Assembly (NCBI GenBank): GCA_910576775.1
Contig: CAJTJV010000001.1
Span: forward strand, 62,001 to 126,000
DNA: 64,000 bases
Reading direction: 5' to 3'
DNA from: an uncultured Muribaculaceae bacterium
GTDB lineage: Bacteria > Bacteroidota > Bacteroidia > Bacteroidales > Muribaculaceae
The notes under the pieces were generated by a model, which was not told the origin of the DNA, ran no database searches, and was given only the letters and a program-made list of their open reading frames with translations. Within the stretch, counting starts at the first letter, position 1. Every line of letters starts with the position of its first letter. Positions 27,047 through 35,977 of this stretch are shown piece by piece. A program made the translations under genes and the position numbers.

Positions 27047-27943
27047 ATGAAAGCGACTCGAAGATTATTGGCTATACTTGCCTTTGCAATAGCATTTTCC
27101 GCGGATGCAGACTCGCATATGCCACTTGACACACCCGTCGAGTCGCTCCTATACCATATAAGACTCAAAGCGCCTAAAAACCGGAATCTCAGATTCACAG
27201 TCTATTGGGACAGCACATCTGTAGATATCGACATAGAGCCGCCGACACATGACGATTTCTATCCATCGGAATGCAGCTACATCATTCGCTATGGAGCCAC
27301 GGCTATCGAAAAGGGCAAAAAGGAATTTGTCTACAAAGGCAAAGGAGACGCAGCATTTTCGGCGGTACTGAGCGTAGACCGTAGCGGCGCCGAGCTTTCT
27401 CTTGGCACCGATGCCGCATCTTTTGCAATTCCCATATCTTTCGACAGGGAAAAACCTTCATGCATAGGTTACAAATGCACGGGCAATGCAGAAGAAGTCA
27501 CCAATCTGCTTATTACCAAGGGAGCCGAAAAGCGTCGAATATCGAATTTTGCCTCAATTGATTCCCTGAAATCACGAATAGTCGCATCGGCGGATATATA
27601 CGAAGGGATATGGAGCTACCTCGACCGCGACATAGATCGCTCCAAAGCTGATATAGGAGCATTCTATACTCTTGCCACAATTGCCAACGACCACGGAGGC
27701 TACGATATTGTTTACCTCGGAGGCGAGAACAACTATTCATTCCAGTGGAAACCTCTCGATATTAAAGGTGAACTGATACGAACCCCATTCATCGACAATT
27801 TCGACCTATATTGGGTTAGTGCCGACGGCCTCACACTCCGCCACGACACAAGCGCTACATTCGAAGCCGGCCACTCCGTCATGCGATTGAACTTTCCCCT
27901 CCTTGGCTCTTCAATGCGCTTTCGGAGAAACCCGAACCGGTGA
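27047..27943 (+). CDS. Exported protein of unknown function
   Basis: A 298-residue protein starting one base after the miaA stop. The first 20 residues (MKATRRLLAILAFAIAFSA) form a signal peptide with no lipobox. The rest alternates short beta strands and charged turns, with SIDSLKSRIVASADIYEGIW a likely helix and IVYLGGENNYSFQW near the end, giving the look of a small periplasmic beta-rich protein. No family recognised. The 3' end overlaps the convergent PepSY-like lipoprotein gene by 65 bases, so the two transcripts must be antisense to each other there. Confidence 0.75.
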   Translation: MKATRRLLAILAFAIAFSADADSHMPLDTPVESLLYHIRLKAPKNRNLRFTVYWDSTSVDIDIEPPTHDDFYPSECSYIIRYGATAIEKGKKEFVYKGKGDAAFSAVLSVDRSGAELSLGTDAASFAIPISFDREKPSCIGYKCTGNAEEVTNLLITKGAEKRRISNFASIDSLKSRIVASADIYEGIWSYLDRDIDRSKADIGAFYTLATIANDHGGYDIVYLGGENNYSFQWKPLDIKGELIRTPFIDNFDLYWVSADGLTLRHDTSATFEAGHSVMRLNFPLLGSSMRFRRNPNR

Positions 27944-28394
27944 GTTTTCCCGTTGAGGCGTCGAACCGGAGGGTTGAAGACAAAAGCGTCAACGAATATT
28001 TATCGCCATCGCGGCTCATACTGAATACGGCATTCAGCTGCTCCGTTTCCTGTAAATAATCGTAAAGTATCGGAGGAAGTTGATCAAACAGCAGAACCTG
28101 TGGAAGCGGCATTCCATACCCGTTGATATCAACCCATCTGTAATCAGAGTCAAACGACAGCCCCGGACCGTTATCAATACGGATGTGATAATTATTTCCG
28201 TTATGCGACACCGACACCAGTTCTGAATTCGGATAATACTGATTGATAAACTCACTTATTTCACCCGGAATTTCATCCCAAAGCTCGCTATGGTCGCACG
28301 ATATGGGCAAAGAGCACAACACGATAGCCATGATTGACATTGCCGCAAGTCTTAGCCCTGAGATCATATCGCCTATATAGATTTTCGCCTTCAT
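27879..28394 (-). CDS. PepSY-like (DUF2874-type) lipoprotein
   Basis: A small exported protein with a lipoprotein signal: AIVLCSLPISC, acylated Cys near residue 33 from the first ATG or 24 from the ATG at 28367 (the better-sized signal). The mature part has two similar beta-alpha-beta blocks typical of the periplasmic PepSY-like family: ISEFINQYYPNSELVSVSHNG and, after it, LPPILYDYLQETEQLNAVFSMS with YSLTLL. Such proteins are inhibitors or regulators of proteases or of unknown partners. No promoter box lies near the start; the nearest minus-strand box is at 28598-28605 with a hairpin between, so control by attenuation is possible. Confidence 0.7.
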   Translation of the reverse strand: MKAKIYIGDMISGLRLAAMSIMAIVLCSLPISCDHSELWDEIPGEISEFINQYYPNSELVSVSHNGNNYHIRIDNGPGLSFDSDYRWVDINGYGMPLPQVLLFDQLPPILYDYLQETEQLNAVFSMSRDGDKYSLTLLSSTLRFDASTGKLTGSGFSESALKSQGGESSIA

Positions 28395-28489
28395 AATTTT
28401 AGCCTATTTTTTGCTTTAATAACATTATTGCACCCGATGCGGTTCGCCTCAAATGCGTGATATACTTCATCTTAACATATGTAAAAATT

Positions 28490-28594
28490 AAACCGCACCG
28501 GGAGCTGACCGGTGCGGCACCAATTATGAAATACTTATGTGGTTTTGTAAATAATCTCCGTCTTGACAGCGGCATCACGCCGACGCTTTCGACA
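28490..28594 (-). ncRNA. Candidate small RNA or attenuated leader
   Basis: A stretch of 317 bases (28396-28712) without a convincing gene. On the minus strand a -7 box TAATTTTG (28605-28598) is followed by about 105 bases with a small CGGC/GCCG hairpin (near 28570-28582), then a perfect 9-pair GC-rich stem (28493-28517) and a T-rich tract (TTTAATTTTT). This looks like a short independent RNA with its own terminator. Because the PepSY-like lipoprotein gene follows on the same strand, it may instead be an attenuator in that gene's leader. No match to a known RNA family is claimed. Confidence 0.4.
28493..28517 (-). terminator. GC-rich terminator hairpin ahead of the PepSY-like gene
   Basis: CCGCACCGG and CCGGTGCGG pair perfectly over 9 bases around a 7-base loop. 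On the minus strand the stem is followed by a T-rich but interrupted tract, so termination is likely but may be partial. Confidence 0.6.
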
Positions 28595-28597
28595 TTG

Positions 28598-28605
28598 CAA
28601 AATTA
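28598..28605 (-). promoter_or_regulatory. Minus-strand -7 box ahead of the RNA candidate
   Basis: TAATTTTG on the minus strand matches TAnnTTTG. The -33 region has only ATTG at 28629-28626, a partial match at 20 bases spacing. Confidence 0.5.
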
Positions 28606-28653
28606 CAATGCGCCACCAAGCTATACAATACTCAAAAATCGGTATTTTATAAT

Positions 28654-28691
28654 TCAGGCCGACTACCTGATAAAGAGTGCAGCCGGCCTGA
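28654..28691 (-). terminator. Terminator after serS
   Basis: TCAGGCCG (28654-28661) pairs with CGGCCTGA (28684-28691), an 8-pair stem about 22 bases beyond the serS stop. On the minus strand it is followed by an AT-rich tract (ATTATAAAAT) rather than a clean T run. Confidence 0.6.
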
Positions 28692-28712
28692 AGAGATATA
28701 ATAAAAATTATG

Positions 28713-29984
28713 TCAGTCGATAATCGAGAATCCGGTGTATTTACGGAGGCATTCGGGAACTACAATGCCTTCGGATGTCTGATTGTTCTCAAGCAGCGCA
28801 GCCATTATGCGCGGAAGGGCGAGAGCCGAACCATTGAGCGTATGACAGAGATGGGTTTTCTTGTCATCGCCTCGGTAACGACATTTGAGACGGTTAGCTT
28901 GATAAGTTTCGAAATTGGATACCGACGAAACCTCGAGCCAGCGCTCCTGTGCTGCAGAGTACACCTCAAAGTCGAAAGTGATGGCGGAGGTGAAACTCAT
29001 GTCACCTCCACAGAGACGGAGAATATGCCAAGGCAGACCGAGCTTCTCAAGCAAGCCCTGGACGTGAGCCTTCATTTCCTCAAGAGCGGCATAGCTGTTT
29101 TCAGGCTTCTCGATGCGTACTATCTCTACTTTGTCGAACTGATGCAGACGGTTGAGACCTCGGACATCCTTGCCGTAGCTGCCGGCCTCACGGCGGAAGC
29201 ATGCGGAATAAGCGCAGTTCTTTATCGGGAGTTTATCGGCAGGAATTATTACATCGCGATAGAGATTGGTGACAGGTACTTCGGCGGTAGGAATCAGATA
29301 TAGTTTGTCTTCGTTAACAAAATACATCTGGCCTTCCTTGTCGGGAAGCTGTCCGGTGCCATAGCCTGAAGCCTCATTTACTACATATGGAGGCTGCACC
29401 TCGAGATAGCCTGCTGCGGAAGCCTCGTCGAGGAAAAACTGGATAAGAGCACGCTGAAGCTTGGCACCCTTTCCAAGATATACCGGGAATCCGGCTCCTG
29501 TGATTTTCACACCGAGGTCGAAATCGATAAGATTATATTTCTTTGCGAGATCCCAGTGGGGAAGAGCGTCGGGTCCGAGGTCGGGCATCGGCCCTCCGGT
29601 AAGTTCCACAACATTGTCGGCGGCAGATGTTCCTTCGGGAACTCCCGAATAGGGAATATTTGGAATATTGAGAAGTTCGGTCTCAATCTCTTTCTGTGTG
29701 CGGGCAAGTTCTTCGGCAAGAGCGCGCTGCTCTTCCTTCAGAACAGCTACATTTTCCTTGGCCTTTTCAGCATCATCCTTGCGGCCTTCTTTCATGGCCT
29801 TACCGATGGCAGCAGCCATTTTGTTCAGCTCGGCGGCGGCATTGTCGTTTTTCAGCTGGAACTGACGGCGGAGATCGTCGAGAGCAAGTACGCGGGCGAT
29901 GGCTTTCTCACCATCGAAGCCCTTGACAGCCAGACGCTCAACGATGAATTTGGGGTCGGCCTTGATTTGTTGGAGTGTAAGCAT
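28713..29984 (-). CDS. serS: Seryl-tRNA synthetase
   Basis: A class II aminoacyl-tRNA synthetase that charges tRNA-Ser. The 423-residue chain starts with the long antiparallel coiled-coil arm (about 30-110, rich in Lys, Glu and Ala) that grips the tRNA-Ser variable arm. The catalytic domain follows, with the serine pocket TAEVPVTNLYRD, motif 2 as ACFRREAGSYGKDVRGLNR, and motif 3 as LNGSALALPRIMAALLEN. Length is usual. It starts 12 bases after yqeY on the same strand, so the two are probably one transcript. Confidence 0.97.
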   Translation of the reverse strand: MLTLQQIKADPKFIVERLAVKGFDGEKAIARVLALDDLRRQFQLKNDNAAAELNKMAAAIGKAMKEGRKDDAEKAKENVAVLKEEQRALAEELARTQKEIETELLNIPNIPYSGVPEGTSAADNVVELTGGPMPDLGPDALPHWDLAKKYNLIDFDLGVKITGAGFPVYLGKGAKLQRALIQFFLDEASAAGYLEVQPPYVVNEASGYGTGQLPDKEGQMYFVNEDKLYLIPTAEVPVTNLYRDVIIPADKLPIKNCAYSACFRREAGSYGKDVRGLNRLHQFDKVEIVRIEKPENSYAALEEMKAHVQGLLEKLGLPWHILRLCGGDMSFTSAITFDFEVYSAAQERWLEVSSVSNFETYQANRLKCRYRGDDKKTHLCHTLNGSALALPRIMAALLENNQTSEGIVVPECLRKYTGFSIID

Positions 29985-29996
29985 ATTGTGTTGCTG

Positions 29997-30449
29997 TTAT
30001 TTGTTCAGGAGTTCGCGGACCTTCGCCGAGATAGCCTTTCCGTCGGCACGTCCGGCAAGAGCCTTCGTGGCAGCGCCCATCACCTTGCCCATATCAGCTG
30101 GAGAAGCGGCACCGACCTTCGATATAATCTCGACAAGAGCCGCGGTAAGTTCGTCGTCGGTAAGCGGCTTGGGTAAGTATTCCTCTATTACAGCCAACTC
30201 GGCAAGCTCACCTTCGGCAAGATCGGAACGGTTCTGCTCGGTATATATCTGAGCGCTCTCACGACGCTGTTTTGCCATTTTGACAAGTATTTTCATTGCG
30301 GCATCCTCGCTAAGCTCGCCATTGGAGCCGGGAGCTGTCTTGCCTTCGATAAATTCTTTCTTAATGCCGCGGAGAGCCTGCAGACGTATTTTGTCCTTGG
30401 CAAGCATCGCCTTCTTGATATCGGCGTCAATCTGTTCGTAGAGACTCAT
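29997..30449 (-). CDS. yqeY: YqeY/GatB-tail domain protein
   Basis: A 150-residue soluble helical protein of the GatB/YqeY family, related to the tRNA-binding tail of the GatB amidotransferase subunit. Typical segments are KDKIRLQALRGIKKE at the N-terminus, KMAKQRRESAQIY in the middle, then EYLPKPLTDDEL and PADMGKVMGAATKALAGRADGK at the end. A tRNA-related role is inferred for the family; here it is first in an operon with serS. Confidence 0.92.
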   Translation of the reverse strand: MSLYEQIDADIKKAMLAKDKIRLQALRGIKKEFIEGKTAPGSNGELSEDAAMKILVKMAKQRRESAQIYTEQNRSDLAEGELAELAVIEEYLPKPLTDDELTAALVEIISKVGAASPADMGKVMGAATKALAGRADGKAISAKVRELLNK

Positions 30450-30475
30450 ATTATCGGTTCTTAGTTTTCAGATGG

Positions 30476-30483
30476 CAAAATTA
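30476..30483 (-). promoter_or_regulatory. -7 box for yqeY-serS
   Basis: TAATTTTG on the minus strand, 27 bases before the yqeY ATG at 30449. No clear -33 TTTG is seen. Confidence 0.5.
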
Positions 30484-30584
30484 CAAAATTTAAGCGGTAA
30501 TCGCTAACTTTAAAAAGAGAAATAATCGGCTAAAATTCCTCAGCTGTTTATGGGAGGCACATAGGTAATTAGCTTAATTTTTTG

Positions 30585-30592
30585 TAACTTTG
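30585..30592 (+). promoter_or_regulatory. -7 box for cvpA and possibly the suf operon
   Basis: TAACTTTG lies 20 bases before the cvpA ATG at 30613. A convincing -33 box is not visible. Confidence 0.55.
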
Positions 30593-30612
30593 CCGAGTTA
30601 AAGCTTAAAACG

Positions 30613-31086
30613 ATGACAGCTATCGATATTGTATTGTTGTTCATAGCCTTGTGCGCCGTTGTTACGGGAGCTATAAAAGGATTCGTTCATCAGATGGGAA
30701 CGATTGCCGGCCTTGTCGGCGGTATTCTCGCCTGCCGTATTTTCGGCGACGACGTAGCAGCATGGGCTGTCGCCCGTGGGACCGAAAACGCCGGTCTGCT
30801 GCGCGCGCTGGTCTACTGCTGCCTTTTTCTGGCGGTTTTCCTGAGCTTGTCTCTTATAGCGCGCCTACTTGGTGCCATTCTTTCAGCAATAAAACTCCGT
30901 GTAATCGACCGCGTAGGAGGCGCCGTTTTCCGTCTGGCATTATGGATGTTGCTTGTGAGCCTGCTACTCAACATATATCTCGGCATATGCCCAAACGACA
31001 AAGGCCGATTCCACGTAGCATCGAAACCTTGGAGGGGTATGGTTGTCGACATGGCACCCAAACTTCTCGGCTATATAGCAAACTGA
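30613..31086 (+). CDS. CvpA family inner-membrane protein
   Basis: A 157-residue protein with four membrane helices (about 3-22, 28-48, 60-85 and 103-122), matching the CvpA family. Family-like features include DIVLLFIALCAVVTGAIKGF at the N-terminus and KLRVIDRVGGAVFRLALW before helix 4. CvpA was first linked to colicin V production in E. coli, but it is broadly conserved and its general role in the envelope is not settled. It lies 42 bases ahead of sufB and may share its transcript. Confidence 0.88.
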   Translation: MTAIDIVLLFIALCAVVTGAIKGFVHQMGTIAGLVGGILACRIFGDDVAAWAVARGTENAGLLRALVYCCLFLAVFLSLSLIARLLGAILSAIKLRVIDRVGGAVFRLALWMLLVSLLLNIYLGICPNDKGRFHVASKPWRGMVVDMAPKLLGYIAN

Positions 31087-31128
31087 CATGCAGGTATAAT
31101 CGTTTAGCTTATCAAGACAGACTCTAAA

Positions 31129-32580
31129 ATGAATGAAAATAAAGAAAACAAGGTGATTACAGATGCCACCGAAGGTGAATACAAATACGGATTCACCTCC
31201 GACATCGACACCGATATAATACCTCCGGGACTTTCCGAAGATGTGATACGTTTCATATCGGCAAAAAAACACGAACCCGACTGGCTTCTTGATTTCCGCC
31301 TCAACGCCTATCGCCACTGGCTCACTCTCCCGGTGCCGCAATGGGCGCACCTTACTATTCCACCCATCGACTATCAGGCGATAAGCTACTACGCCGCCCC
31401 GGTAAAACGCAACACGCCAAAAAGCATGGATGAGGTAGACCCTGCGCTTGTCGACACGTTCAACCGCCTCGGAATTCCTCTGGAAGAGCAGAAAGTGCTC
31501 TCCGGCATGGCCGTAGACGCAGTTATGGACTCTGTTTCAGTCAAAACTACACATCGCGAACGGCTTGCCGAACTCGGCATCATTTTCTGCTCGTTCAGCG
31601 AGGCTGTCCGCGAATATCCGGATCTTGTGCGCAAATATCTCGGCAAAGTGGTAAGCTACCGCGACAATTTCTACGCCGCCCTCAACTCGGCCGTGTTCTC
31701 AGACGGATCATTCGTCTACATTCCCAAGGGTGTACGCTGTCCGATGGAACTGTCGACATATTTCCGTATCAACGCCGCCGGGACAGGACAGTTCGAACGC
31801 ACCCTTATCGTAGCCGACGACGACAGTTATGTGAGCTACCTCGAAGGCTGCACAGCACCCATGCGTGACGAAAACCAGCTCCATGCCGCCATCGTGGAAA
31901 TCATCGTCGAGGATCGCGCCGAGGTGAAATACTCCACAGTACAGAACTGGTATGCCGGCGACGCCGAAGGGCGAGGCGGCATCTACAATTTCGTCACCAA
32001 ACGCGGACTTTGCCGCGGTGACTACTCGAAGCTTTCGTGGACACAGGTGGAAACAGGCTCTGCCATTACATGGAAATATCCGTCGTGCATTCTTGCCGGC
32101 GAAGGATCGGTTGGAGAATTCTACTCTGTCGCCGTCACAAACCGGATGCAGCAGGCCGACACCGGCACAAAGATGATACACATCGGCTCAAACTCCCGCT
32201 CGACTATCGTATCGAAAGGCATATCAGCCGGACATAGCCAAAACAGCTACCGCGGCCTCGTCAAAGTCGACAAAAACGCAGAAGGATGCCGCAACTATAC
32301 CCAGTGCGACTCACTCCTTCTCAGCTCTACCTGCGGTGCCCATACCTTTCCTGTAATTGATGTGGCAAACAGCAGTGCTGTCGTGGAACACGAGGCCACA
32401 ACATCCAAAATCTCCGAAGACCAGATTTTCTACTGCAACCAACGCGGCATCCCAACAGAGGAAGCGGTGGCGCTGATCGTCAACGGCTATGCCAAAGAGG
32501 TGATGAACAAGCTTCCGATGGAGTTTGCCGTCGAAGCACAAAAATTGCTTGAAATAACCCTTGAAGGCTCCGTAGGATAA
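31129..32580 (+). CDS. sufB: Fe-S cluster assembly scaffold SufB
   Basis: The scaffold subunit of the SUF system on which [4Fe-4S] clusters form in a SufBC2D complex. The 483-residue protein has the family start (YKYGFTSDIDTDIIPPGL), FVYIPKGVRCPMELSTYFRIN, the cluster-related region TSKISEDQIFYCNQRGI, and the conserved NCDSLL-type segment here seen as YTQCDSLLLSSTCGAHT. Length matches SufB rather than SufD. The first gene of a tight sufBCDS run, 28 bases before sufC. Confidence 0.96.
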   Translation: MNENKENKVITDATEGEYKYGFTSDIDTDIIPPGLSEDVIRFISAKKHEPDWLLDFRLNAYRHWLTLPVPQWAHLTIPPIDYQAISYYAAPVKRNTPKSMDEVDPALVDTFNRLGIPLEEQKVLSGMAVDAVMDSVSVKTTHRERLAELGIIFCSFSEAVREYPDLVRKYLGKVVSYRDNFYAALNSAVFSDGSFVYIPKGVRCPMELSTYFRINAAGTGQFERTLIVADDDSYVSYLEGCTAPMRDENQLHAAIVEIIVEDRAEVKYSTVQNWYAGDAEGRGGIYNFVTKRGLCRGDYSKLSWTQVETGSAITWKYPSCILAGEGSVGEFYSVAVTNRMQQADTGTKMIHIGSNSRSTIVSKGISAGHSQNSYRGLVKVDKNAEGCRNYTQCDSLLLSSTCGAHTFPVIDVANSSAVVEHEATTSKISEDQIFYCNQRGIPTEEAVALIVNGYAKEVMNKLPMEFAVEAQKLLEITLEGSVG

Positions 32581-32608
32581 ACGGAGGTCTTGCAAAATAC
32601 CATAAATT

Positions 32609-33376
32609 ATGAGCGAATTCTTATTGAAAGTCAATAATCTGCGTGCCGGTATCGACGGCAAGGAAATCCTCAGGGGTGTAAACCTCGAAATCCGTCCCGG
32701 CGAGGTGCATGCCATAATGGGTCCCAACGGATCCGGCAAAAGTACATTGTCAGGAGTACTCGCCGGAGACCCGCGCTTCACAGTAACCGAAGGCAGCGCC
32801 GAGCTCCACGGCATAGACCTGCTCGACCTCAGTCCGGAAGACCGATCACATGAAGGCCTCTTCCTTTCCTTCCAATATCCTGTCGAAATTCCGGGAGTTA
32901 CAATGGTGAATTTCATGCGCGCCGCAGTGAACGCCAAACGCAAATATTTCGGAGAACCTCCTATGAGTGCCGCTGATTTCCTGAAAATGATGCGCCAGAA
33001 ACGCGCCATTGTGGAATTAGACAACAAACTCGCATCACGCTCGGTGAACGAAGGATTCTCAGGCGGAGAGAAAAAGCGTAACGAAATTTTCCAGATGGCA
33101 GTTCTTGAACCTAAGCTTTCCATTCTTGATGAAACCGACAGCGGCCTCGATATCGACGCACTGCGAATAGTCGCCGGAGGCGTGAACAAGCTTCGCAACG
33201 AGAGCAACGCCACCATCGTGATAACACACTATCAGCGCTTGCTCGACTACATCAAACCTGATTACGTACATATTTTATACAAAGGCCGCATCGTACACAG
33301 CGGCGGTCCGGAACTTGCACTCGAACTCGAGGAAAAGGGCTACGACTGGATTAAACAAGAAACTGACCAACAATGA
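32609..33376 (+). CDS. sufC: Fe-S cluster assembly ATPase SufC
   Basis: The ABC-type ATPase that powers SufBC2D. The 255-residue chain has Walker A MGPNGSGKST near residue 37, the signature as FSGGEKKRNEIF, which is the SufC-specific form, and Walker B LSILDETDSGLD, followed by the H-loop TIVITHYQRLL. The stop overlaps the sufD start by four bases (ATGA), so translation is coupled. Confidence 0.97.
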   Translation: MSEFLLKVNNLRAGIDGKEILRGVNLEIRPGEVHAIMGPNGSGKSTLSGVLAGDPRFTVTEGSAELHGIDLLDLSPEDRSHEGLFLSFQYPVEIPGVTMVNFMRAAVNAKRKYFGEPPMSAADFLKMMRQKRAIVELDNKLASRSVNEGFSGGEKKRNEIFQMAVLEPKLSILDETDSGLDIDALRIVAGGVNKLRNESNATIVITHYQRLLDYIKPDYVHILYKGRIVHSGGPELALELEEKGYDWIKQETDQQ

Positions 33377-34740
33377 CACCCGCAGAAGCCTTCGGGCAAT
33401 ATCTCGAACTATATAAAGCGGCATATACAGCAAAAGACGGTATTCTAAGCCGCCTGAACGCATCCTGTGCAGCTGCTCTGCCCGGTGCCATCGAATCTTA
33501 TAGTACCGAATCCACCGACATCAGAGAGACACGCACCCCGGCATTGTTCGCTCCCGACTACGGAGTAAACGCCGGTCGTATCGAAATGCCGGCCGACCCG
33601 GCAAAATCCTTCCGCTGCGGAGTGCCGAAACTCAACAGCCTCCTTGCCATTGTGTCATACGACATTTTCCATGCCACTGACACGATGACACGCGGAGCCG
33701 TCGCAGGTCTCACGTACGAATCTCTGCGCACTCTAAAGGATGCAGAAGCCGACGACGCGGAAGCTATACTCATGAAATCGATAGACACCTCGCGTCCCGA
33801 CGTACTTGTCAACGGACTGCTGCTACAAGACGGCATATTTATCCATACATCCGCCGGAACTATCGTTGAGAAAGCGCTTCAGATTGTCAACATTGATGCC
33901 GCCTCGGTTCCGATGCTGTCACCGCGCCGCATAGTAATCCATGCAGAGGCCGATTCACATGTCAAAATACTCCTTTGCGACCACAGCCAGAACGAGGACA
34001 TAGAAAATCTCAACTCACAGGTAGTGCAGATTGTTGCCGAGCGAGGCTCAAAAGTCGAACTTTACGATATCGAGGAAACGAATGCATCCACACGACGGAA
34101 CTGTACAATCTATGCTGACATCAGCGACAGAGCTTCCATTGTGCTGAACGGCTCGTTCCTCCGCGGAGGAATCACCCGAAACGAATATGTAGTAAACCTG
34201 AAAGGAAAACAAGCAGAAGCGCACCTTAGCGGTCTCGGCATCTGTACCGACAGCCAGATACTCGACAACCGTGTAACCCTTACCCATTCAGGTACCGACG
34301 GCCATAGTAGCCAGCTTTTCAAAAATGCCCTCTTCGACAGCGCCAAAGCATCGTTCGGCGGCAAAATAATTGTTACGGAAGGCGCCGAACGAACCGATGC
34401 TGTACAGACAAACCGCAATCTGCTCGCATCGCCCGACGCCCGCATGCATACTTCTCCGCAGCTTGAAATCTACTGCGACGATGTGAAATGCGGACACGGA
34501 GCGGCAACCGGCCAGCTCGATGAACAGGCTCTTTTCTACATGCAGACCCGCGGCATCCCGCGAGAAGAAGCTGTCCGAATGCTCACTCAGGCATTCATGG
34601 TTGACGTGGTAGATAACATATCGTTCGAGGTGCTCCGCCAAAGGCTGCATATCCTTGTGGAAAAACGCCTCAACGGAACCTCCGGCAGCTGCGACACATG
34701 TGCCACCGCCTGCCACCCCCAATCACCGGAACAACTATGA
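33373..34740 (+). CDS. sufD: Fe-S cluster assembly protein SufD
   Basis: The partner of SufB in the scaffold complex. The 455-residue protein shows the beta-helical SufB/SufD domain with GKIIVTEGAERTDAVQTNRNLL, LEIYCDDVKCGHGAATGQLDEQALFYMQ-type residues (conserved His and Asp) and RGIPREEAVRMLTQAFM at the end. The N-terminal 130 residues are variable, as in the family. It ends in a Cys-rich tail (SCDTCATAC), unusual and possibly a metal-binding addition. The stop overlaps the sufS start as ATGA. Confidence 0.94.
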   Translation: MTPAEAFGQYLELYKAAYTAKDGILSRLNASCAAALPGAIESYSTESTDIRETRTPALFAPDYGVNAGRIEMPADPAKSFRCGVPKLNSLLAIVSYDIFHATDTMTRGAVAGLTYESLRTLKDAEADDAEAILMKSIDTSRPDVLVNGLLLQDGIFIHTSAGTIVEKALQIVNIDAASVPMLSPRRIVIHAEADSHVKILLCDHSQNEDIENLNSQVVQIVAERGSKVELYDIEETNASTRRNCTIYADISDRASIVLNGSFLRGGITRNEYVVNLKGKQAEAHLSGLGICTDSQILDNRVTLTHSGTDGHSSQLFKNALFDSAKASFGGKIIVTEGAERTDAVQTNRNLLASPDARMHTSPQLEIYCDDVKCGHGAATGQLDEQALFYMQTRGIPREEAVRMLTQAFMVDVVDNISFEVLRQRLHILVEKRLNGTSGSCDTCATACHPQSPEQL

Positions 34741-35954
34741 GTCTCGATATACAACAAATACGCGCGGATTTCCCCATTCTCGACCGGAAAGTACACGGCA
34801 AGCCGCTGATCTATCTTGACAATGCCGCTACGAGCCAGACGCCAATGTCTGTAGTCAATGAAATCAGCCGCCTGTACACGACCGAAAAGGCAAACGTACA
34901 CCGCGGCGTACACTGTATGTCGCAGGAGGCAACGGCATCGATGGAAGCCTCGCGTGAGAAAGTGAGGGGATTCATCAACGCAGAGTCCGTACAGGAGATA
35001 ATATTCACCTCCGGCACAACGGAAGCCCTCAATCTTGTCGCTTCGAGCTACGGAGCCCTTCTCAAAGAAGGCGACGAGGTGATTCTCACTCAGATGGAGC
35101 ATCATTCCAATATCGTGCCGTGGCAACTGCTGCAAAACCGACGTGGAATTGTAATAAAGGTTGTACCGGTGCTCGATGACGGAACGCTCGACCTCGACAC
35201 ATACCACACCTTATTTACCGACCGCACCCGAGTCGTGTCGGTCTGTCATGCCTCCAACGTGCTCGGAACAGTAAACCCTATCGCGGAAATGGCAGAATAT
35301 GCCCATAGCCGCGGTGCAGTGTTCTGCTGCGACGGCGCTCAGGGAGTTCCGCATACAAAGGTGGATATGAAGGCTCTCGGAGTGGATTTCTATGCCTTTT
35401 CCGCACATAAAATGTACGGACCATGCGGCGTAGGCGTCCTATACGGACGTCGTGAAATCCTGCAAAAAATGCCGCCATATCAAGGTGGTGGTGAAATGAT
35501 AGGACATGTCAGTTTCAAAGGCACCACATGGGCCGAGCTTCCTTACAAGTTCGAAGCCGGCACTCCCGATTTTGTGGATATCGCCGCGCTGAGCAAAGCC
35601 ATCGATTACATGGAGATGCTCGGAATCGACAATATTGCTACCTACGAAAACGAGTTGCTCGAATACGCCGCCGCCCGCATCCGCGAAATTAAAGATATCC
35701 GCATTTTCGGCACCGCCCCGCACAAATGTGCTGTGCTATCTTTCCTTATCGGAGACGCCCATCATTACGACACCGGCATTCTGCTTGACCGCCTCGGCAT
35801 CGCCGTACGTACGGGGCATCACTGCGCCCAGCCACTTATGGAACGTTTCGGTATCGAAGGGACCGTCCGCGCGTCGTTTGCAGTGTACAACACCCGCGAG
35901 GAAATCGATACATTCATCAAGGCACTGCGTCGCGTAGCCGAGATGCTCGGATAA
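34737..35954 (+). CDS. sufS: Cysteine desulfurase SufS
   Basis: A PLP enzyme that takes sulfur from cysteine for Fe-S cluster assembly. The 405-residue chain starts IQQIRADFPILDRKVHGKPL, has NVHRGVHCMSQEAT, the cofactor His in QMEHHSN, the PLP-binding Lys in FSAHKMYGP near residue 225 and the active Cys in RTGHHCAQP near residue 362. The open frame reaches back to 34698, but the ATG at 34737, overlapping sufD by ATGA, begins the conserved domain. No sufE or sufU follows, so the sulfur acceptor is encoded elsewhere. Confidence 0.96.
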   Translation: MSLDIQQIRADFPILDRKVHGKPLIYLDNAATSQTPMSVVNEISRLYTTEKANVHRGVHCMSQEATASMEASREKVRGFINAESVQEIIFTSGTTEALNLVASSYGALLKEGDEVILTQMEHHSNIVPWQLLQNRRGIVIKVVPVLDDGTLDLDTYHTLFTDRTRVVSVCHASNVLGTVNPIAEMAEYAHSRGAVFCCDGAQGVPHTKVDMKALGVDFYAFSAHKMYGPCGVGVLYGRREILQKMPPYQGGGEMIGHVSFKGTTWAELPYKFEAGTPDFVDIAALSKAIDYMEMLGIDNIATYENELLEYAAARIREIKDIRIFGTAPHKCAVLSFLIGDAHHYDTGILLDRLGIAVRTGHHCAQPLMERFGIEGTVRASFAVYNTREEIDTFIKALRRVAEMLG

Positions 35955-35977
35955 AGTATGTTCCAATGCAATACAGC

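Noticed and set aside
28457..28723. 88-codon plus-strand frame between the PepSY-like gene and serS
   Set aside because: No -7 box or domain, and it runs antisense through the serS terminator hairpin and the small-RNA candidate. Better explained as non-coding.
32311..33216. 301-codon minus-strand frame opposite sufB/sufC
   Set aside because: Antisense to two conserved genes; Ser/Arg-rich translation with no family features.
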